Below, piece by piece: positions 7,588 to 13,300 of a stretch of 16,193 nucleotides of DNA. The DNA is taken from contig MUZZ01000058.1 in NCBI GenBank assembly GCA_003266075.1, forward strand, positions 7,432-23,624. Reading direction: 5' to 3'. The DNA is from Methanosphaera sp. rholeuAM74 (lineage in GTDB: Archaea; Methanobacteriota; Methanobacteria; Methanobacteriales; Methanobacteriaceae). Made by a program: the position numbers and the translations under genes. Position 1 is the first letter of the stretch; each line of letters opens with the position of its first letter. The notes below the pieces were generated by a model. The model had not been told where the DNA came from and searched no databases. It was given only the letters and a program-made list of their open reading frames with translations.

Positions 7588-9294
7588 CTAGCTGATGTAT
7601 GCTATTAGTGCGTCTGCAATTTTCTTAGCAGAGCTACTGTATACATAGTCGTATCCGTGGTTTCTCAAGTAGTCGTCCGGGTTTGCTATTCCCTTGAAGC
7701 TACTTGGACTGTAGTTGTCGTCATGAGCCCTTTTTAGCCATGCACGGTTTGTGATGTCTAGGGATGTTCCTGCGTGGTATGCGAAGAATACTAGTCTGTT
7801 GGATTTTGTCCTCATATAGCTCCTCGTACATACATCATATATTACTCCTGCGTCTGCTCCTCCGAAGAGGGATAGTTGTACTGCGTTGTCTGGTAGTGAT
7901 CCATCCCACATTGCCACGTTGTGCGTGTTTGGTCCTATTCCCAGCGTGGATACTTTGTAGCCCCTTGATTCTAGTATGCTTTTTATTTGGTTTACGAATG
8001 CTTTGTCCTTTGCTTTGTTGTATATGTTATCTGAGGAGATGTATATGTGCCTTGATTTAGGGTTTGATGGGTGTATGGTCTTCCAGTTGTACAGCATACA
8101 TGAGTCGATTAGGTATTTTGAGGTGGAGACATCCATTACTTTACATAATGAGTATATCATGTTATAGTATCCTAGGTTTCCCCTAGAGGTTGGAACGTAT
8201 CTTGGGGCTGTCTTGTACTTGGACATATGTGTTAGTATTCTGTTGGATAGTGAAACTATCTCTGATGTGTATATGTTTCCCTTCTTGATTGTATCGTTCT
8301 GTGATGTTGGTGCTGCATAGCTGTGGTATGGTATTTTTTGTGATGATTTACGGGATTTGATGTTGACTACTGCCTGTGCAAGCATTGGTAGGAAGTCCTG
8401 TACTGCTATCTTAGATGATGACAGGTAGACGTAGTTTACTATGTTGTTTGCCTCGTATTTCGTCCTTAGAGATACTGCTACGTCCTTTACCTGGTTGAAT
8501 GTGAATGATGAGGGTACTGTTATTATTAGCTTGTTTGTTGCCTCTTTTGCTGAGTTTTGTTTTGTTCCACCATACTTTACTGTTATGTTGTAGCTTCCAC
8601 CATATAATCCTGATGCATCGTAGACTATTGAAGATTTCCCTTGGGTGATGTTACTGTATCCTATTGTTTTGCCGTTTACCTTGAATGCTACTTTTCCACC
8701 GTTAATGTATTTGTTGTTGGTGCTGTCCACTATTGTTGCCTTTAGTGTAACCTTTTTTGACGTGCTTGTGACCTTTGCAACGCTGATTTTGGTAGCTAAT
8801 GGCTGTATCTTCAGGTATCCAGTCGGTGCCTGTGAGGTGTATAGTGAGCTTGTGCCTCCGAATGTTGCCTGTAATTTATATGTTCCTGGTGATAAGTTCT
8901 TGGTCGAATAGGTGTAGTATGCCTTTCCATTTGTTATTGTTGATACTCCTACTGTTATACCGTTTACCTTGAATGCTACTTTTCCTCCGGCGACGTATCC
9001 ATTGGTATTCTGGTCTACGACTGTTGCAACTAATCCTACGTTCTTGCCGATATAGACTGTCTTGTTAGATACTGTGATTTTGGTCTTGTTCTTAGTTTGA
9101 GCTGTTTTCAGTGTCTTCTGTTTATTATTGTCAGTTTGTATGTTCTGATTATCATTTAATGTACTTGTGTCATCGTGTGTAACAAGTTGTGCATCACCTG
9201 TGGTGTTTGTAGCACTAACTGTTGTCACAGCTAAGAGTAGTGTCAATGAAACTAACACAAGCATTAATACTTTCTTAATAAATAATACCTCCAT
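7588..9294 (-). CDS. Secreted pseudomurein-binding protein with Ig-like repeats and an unrecognised C-terminal domain
   Basis: A 568-residue exported protein. Order: signal peptide (hydrophobic 9-25, probable cleavage after VSA at 26-28); a linker rich in Asn, Asp and Thr (29-68); two Ig-like (Big_3-type) repeats at about 70-165 and 168-260, each with 'GGKVAFKVNG'; two pseudomurein-binding repeats at about 266-313 ('SSKIAVQDFLPMLAQAVVNI') and 341-390 ('APRYVPTSRGNLGYYNMIYS'); and a 160-residue C-terminal alpha/beta-looking domain (about 410-568) with 'SLFGGADAGVIYDVC' and 'FFAYHAGTSLD'. It should sit on the outer face of the pseudomurein wall. The C-terminal domain resembles none of the catalytic families I can name, including the C71 pseudomurein endo-isopeptidases. 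Start: the ATG at 9294 is the first in-frame ATG, but GGAGGT lies inside codons 1-3 and points to ATT at 9279; starting there would give I/M-KKVLML, a typical signal peptide. Confidence 0.9.
   Translation of the reverse strand: MEVLFIKKVLMLVLVSLTLLLAVTTVSATNTTGDAQLVTHDDTSTLNDNQNIQTDNNKQKTLKTAQTKNKTKITVSNKTVYIGKNVGLVATVVDQNTNGYVAGGKVAFKVNGITVGVSTITNGKAYYTYSTKNLSPGTYKLQATFGGTSSLYTSQAPTGYLKIQPLATKISVAKVTSTSKKVTLKATIVDSTNNKYINGGKVAFKVNGKTIGYSNITQGKSSIVYDASGLYGGSYNITVKYGGTKQNSAKEATNKLIITVPSSFTFNQVKDVAVSLRTKYEANNIVNYVYLSSSKIAVQDFLPMLAQAVVNIKSRKSSQKIPYHSYAAPTSQNDTIKKGNIYTSEIVSLSNRILTHMSKYKTAPRYVPTSRGNLGYYNMIYSLCKVMDVSTSKYLIDSCMLYNWKTIHPSNPKSRHIYISSDNIYNKAKDKAFVNQIKSILESRGYKVSTLGIGPNTHNVAMWDGSLPDNAVQLSLFGGADAGVIYDVCTRSYMRTKSNRLVFFAYHAGTSLDITNRAWLKRAHDDNYSPSSFKGIANPDDYLRNHGYDYVYSSSAKKIADALIAYIS
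8672..8985 (-). repeat. Duplicated Ig-like module marked by an identical 26-bp DNA repeat
   Basis: The 26 bp at 8672-8697 and 8960-8985 are identical and both encode the strand 'GKVAFKVNG' of the Ig-like modules. The offset is 288 bp (96 codons), the module length. The rest of the modules has diverged, so the duplication is older than that in the giant adhesin. Confidence 0.8.
9287..9292 (-). promoter_or_regulatory. Perfect Shine-Dalgarno inside the nominal N-terminus of the wall-binding protein
   Basis: Read on the minus strand, GGAGGT occupies 9292-9287, overlapping the G of the nominal ATG (9294-9292). Seven bases later comes ATT-AAG-AAA (9279-9271). The spacing is ideal for initiation at ATT 9279. 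The next ATG (9264) is 22 bases from the site, too far for normal use. Confidence 0.65.
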
Positions 9295-9330
9295 ATTTAG
9301 AGTAAACTTTTTCTATTATCATTTGTTATG

Positions 9331-9360
9331 TATTATATTAGGATGGAACTAGTATATAGT
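9331..9360 (-). promoter_or_regulatory. Candidate promoter (TATA elements) of the wall-binding protein gene
   Basis: Two TATA-like elements face the gene on the minus strand: ACTATATACT (9360-9351) and TAATATAATA (9340-9331). With transcription starting about 25 bases downstream of either, the 5' leader to the GGAGGT would be short (about 15-40 bases). Which one is used cannot be decided from sequence. Confidence 0.35.
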
Positions 9361-9541
9361 ATTTTAGCCAAAAATTGTGGAAAGCCTGTCAGAGACCCCA
9401 ACTAGGACATTATAAGAGAAATACCTTAGAAAATTTTTATGACTGACTCATCATTTCATGTGTGGTTATAGGGATAATCGGGGCAGACAAAACACGACAT
9501 GCAAATAGCATATAATTTAAACCCAATTACTATGTAAAACT

Positions 9542-9985
9542 GTGCCGGGTATAGTAAAATCAGAACTGACTCTTTGCATAGCATCACTACAGCATATATA
9601 TGAAGTTCAGAAACGTTTTAGAAAAACCAGTATTGTGTGTGGAGCAAATTCTTCTAGTGAATCAATGCCAATTAAAATGTTGCAGTATCTTTTAACGCCA
9701 AGTCCGTTATTGAATGGAATGGCGTCACCAACATCATACAACAACTACGTATACCGTGAAATCTGTTACATATCCACGCCAGAAATATTCGAAAACCTTA
9801 GAAGAATTTAATATGATAAGCTACCTGACATACATTTATCATGCCATTACATCAATATACTCAGACTACTAACAAAAATAGGTAAAACAACGTGGATTAT
9901 GTATATCATACGAAGACATAAACATATTGAAAAGAAGATTACAAAAACAAACCACGGGAAAATCCAACTAATACAGCCTAGTTGA
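9542..9985 (+). pseudogene. Possible decayed ORF of unknown origin
   Basis: Reading from a GTG at 9542, one frame stays open for 89 codons to a TAA at 9809-9811. It continues in the same frame for 57 more codons to a TGA near 9983, so about 147 codons contain one internal stop. That is longer than expected by chance in DNA this AT-rich. The second part is basic ('IIRRHKHIEKKITKT'), as in many DNA-binding proteins. There is no RBS before the GTG, and I recognise no family in either part. It could equally be noncoding. The low confidence reflects this. Confidence 0.22.
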
Positions 9986-10257
9986 AAAACAAATACTCCC
10001 CCCCACATCCCAGTTTATACGATATAGAGGGTGTTCGATACATACCTAAGGTATTACCATGTGTCATCTAATAACCTAACCTGAATTATAAAGCCTACAA
10101 ACTCTTGATTAAATATCATGCCGATTTAATTCATATATAATTTAACGACTTTGAAAACATCCCCGTATTTGTAGGATAAGAAGGTTACAGATTATTTTAT
10201 TAAATGTCTGGAGAATATGTTCATGATTTTAGAAATAAATAATAAGTTAAAACGATT

Positions 10258-10267
10258 AAAAAAAAAA
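10258..10267 (-). terminator. T-tract terminator of the giant adhesin-like gene
   Basis: An uninterrupted run of ten A on the plus strand (ten T in the transcript sense) begins 40 bases past the adhesin stop codon (10309-10307). It follows CCCCCCCAAATA. Poly-T tracts of this type end transcription in archaea. Confidence 0.6.
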
Positions 10268-10306
10268 TATTTGGGGGGGAAAGGAGTTCGAATTGTATTC
10301 TTGTTT

Positions 10307-13300
10307 TTATACAACGGTTATGTTTTGTTTGGTTACGTATCTGCATTCATTGTATGCGTATCTGTCTCCAGTTACGATTTCTATTGTGTTAATTGTTTTG
10401 TTGTACCATTTGCTTGGCACGTTTACTGTTATGTCCACTATTCCATCGTTAATTGCGAAGTATTGTGTGTTGTTATCTGCTTTCTTAATTGTTTCACCGT
10501 TTATTTTTATACAAGCAGTGTTTTGTCCTACTGTTGTGTGGTTGGATGGGTCAAGGAGTTTTCCTTTGATGACTAGTTTTTTATTTACAACTTCTTCTGT
10601 TACGTTGAAGTGTATGTCGACCCTTGTTACTGTTAAGTTTGTGCTGTCTTCTGCTCTGTAGAAGTCTTTGTATGCGTATACTGCTGTTATGTTGTAGTCT
10701 CTTGCTTTCATTCCGTCTGGTAGGGTGTAGTTGTATGTTGCTAGACCGTTTTCCACTTTTGCTTGTATTGCTGTTCCGTTTGCATCTTTTAGTGTTTGAC
10801 CGTTGATTTTGAAGATTACATTTCCGTTTTTGATTTTGACTTTTGTGTCTTTGTCGAATACTGTTGCTATGAATTTTACTGTTTTATCCATGCAACTTGT
10901 GGTTGGATTTAGTGTAAGTTTGATGTCTGCTGTTCTGTAGTTAATGATTAGTTTGTTTGGTCCACCACGTGATGATTCGTAGACTCTGCTTGTTCCACCA
11001 TATACTGCTGTCATGTTGTAGCTACTTCCTCTCCAATCTAGTGGTACAGTGAATTTTATTTTAGCTATTCCGTTTACCACATCTGCGTATATTACTTGGT
11101 CGTTTGAGTCTTTTATTGTTAAACCGTTTAATTTTATGATTACATTACCATCTGTTACTGGGTTGTTGTTTTCGTCTGTGACATTTGCTGCTATTTCAAT
11201 TTTATCTCCGATTACGGCTGACATATCTGTTAGTGTTATTGTTGTATTAAGTTTGAGGATGTCCACCGTTGTGTTATCCGTATCTGTGTTGTATTTTGTT
11301 GTTCCTAGGTATTTTGCCACTACAGGATATGTTCCTTTTAATGGGTTGGAGTATTTTGCATATACTGTTCCGTTGGTTAGTGTGACTTTTCCTATGTCTG
11401 TGCCGTTTACTGTTAGTTGTACTTGTCCTTCTTTTACTGGTTTTCCATATGAGTCAACTACTGTTGCGTTGATTAGGTATGTTTTGTTGATTTTTACTGG
11501 GTTTATTGGTTGTATTGTTATTGTGACGTTGACTTTCTGTACGTTTATTGGTACTGTTTTGTTTGCTGCTTTGTATGTGTTGTCTCCTGGGTAGGTTACT
11601 TTAATGTTCTGTTTTCCTTCGGTTGTGTTTAGTGGTATTGTTGCTTTTCCGTTGCTGTTTGTTTTTGTTGTTATGTTTGTTCCGTTTGGTAGTGTTACTG
11701 TTATTGGTGCGTTTGCGATTGGTTTTCCTGTTGCTGGGTCTGTTAGTGTTACGTTTATACTAGTGTTTCCTACAGTGTTGTTGTTAACATCTACTTTCAG
11801 GTCTGATTGTCTTGGTGTAACGTCTACGTTGTTTATGTTTGCCGTAGAGTTAGTGTAGTTTTTGTTTCCTCCATAGTTGAGTGTTATGTTGTATTTTCCT
11901 GTCTTGTTTATGTTTGTTGGAATTGTTGCTATTCCGTCTTTAACTGTTCCTGTTCCAACTACTTTTCCGTTGACTGTTGCGTTTACTGGTCCATCAGGTA
12001 CTGAGTTTCCTGTAGCTTTGTCTGTGACGTTTGCTGTTATTGTTAGATTTCCTGCTGTTTTGTTTGCTACTTTTGCTGTTGTTTTAGTTGGACGTTTTAC
12101 TACGTTAACTGGTAGTGTCGTGTTTACTGGTTTGTATTGGTCATTTCCTGGGTAGGTTACAGTTACATTCTGTTTTCCTGCCGGTAAATCTACTGGTATT
12201 GCTACTTTTCCTTCGTCATCGGTTTTAGCTGTTACTTTCGTACCGTTTGGTAGAGTTACTGTTACTGGTGCGTTTGCGATTGGTTTTCCTGTTACTGGAT
12301 CTGTTAGTGTTGCGTTTATTGTTGTGTTTCCAACTGTGTTGTTTGCTACTTTTGGTGTTAGTTTGGAGCCACGTTTTTGTACGTCGACTGGTACTGTGGT
12401 GTTGGTTGCATTGTATTCGTCGTTTCCTGGGTAGGTTACAGTTACATTCTGTTTTCCTGCCGGTAAATCTACTGGTATTGCTACTTTTCCTTTGTCATCA
12501 GTTTTTCCAGTTACGTTTGTACCGTTAGGTAGTGTTACTATTACTGGTGCATCTGCTATTGGTTTTCCTGTTACTGGGTCTTTGAGTGTTGCGTTTATCG
12601 TAGTGTTTCCTACTGTGTTGTTTGATACTTTTGTTGTGAGGTTTGACTGTCTTCCAACTACTTTTGTTGGTAGTGTGTCAGCTTCACTTTCTGTGTAGTT
12701 TTCATTTCCTTTGAATCTGGCTGTTAAGTTGTAATCTCCAATTTCGTCAATGTCTGTGGTTATTGGGATTGTGTTTGTACCGTTGAATATTCCTTTTCCT
12801 ACTATTTTCTCGTTTCCGTTTTTATCTATTGCTACTATGTCGATTGGTCCACTTGTTACTTTCTTACCGTTTTGTTTGTCGGTGACTGTTGCTTTTACTG
12901 TTACGTTTCCTGCTGTGTCGTTTAGTAGTGTTATTGTTGTTTTACTTGGACGTGGTTGTACTGTTATTGGTAGGCTTGTGTTTGTCGTGTTGTATGTTGC
13001 GTTTCCTGGGTATAGTACTGTTAGGTTTTCTGGTCCTACTGGTACTGTTAGTGTTATGTTTGCGTTTCCGTTTTTGTCAGTTCTTCCTTCTCCTACTTTT
13101 GTACCGTTTTCATCAAGTACTTGTATTGGTGCATTTGGTATTGGTGATTGTGTGGTTGGATCTGTTAGTGTTACATTGACTACTGTGTTGTTTAGTGTGT
13201 CGTTTACTACGTTAGCAGCTATATCTGCTGTTCTTGGAAGTATTTGTTCTGGTAGTTTTGATGATGTGCTACTGTTGTATTTGTCTGTTCCCTGGTATCC

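Larger units (their letters stand above)
9295..10306. other. One-kilobase stretch without a convincing gene
   Basis: This AT-rich gap separates the wall-binding protein (transcribed leftward) from the 3' end of the giant adhesin. It holds the candidate promoter at 9331-9360, a possible decayed ORF at 9542-9985, C7 and G7 tracts at 9998-10004 and 10273-10279, and the adhesin's T-tract terminator at 10258-10267. I see no tRNA, CRISPR or intact transposase here. Its sense-strand composition lacks the strong A/C or T/G skew of the genes on either side. Confidence 0.6.

Noticed and set aside
7579..7590. TAGAA-AC-TTCTA inverted repeat as a two-way terminator between convergent genes
   Set aside because: The stem is only five AT-rich pairs with a two-base loop and no adjoining T-tract on the plus strand; too weak to call by itself.
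10217..10576. Plus-strand ORF across the adhesin terminator
   Set aside because: Most of it overlaps the adhesin C-terminus in antisense and is Cys/Val/Phe-rich; the unique first part is just a lysine-rich poly-A readout.
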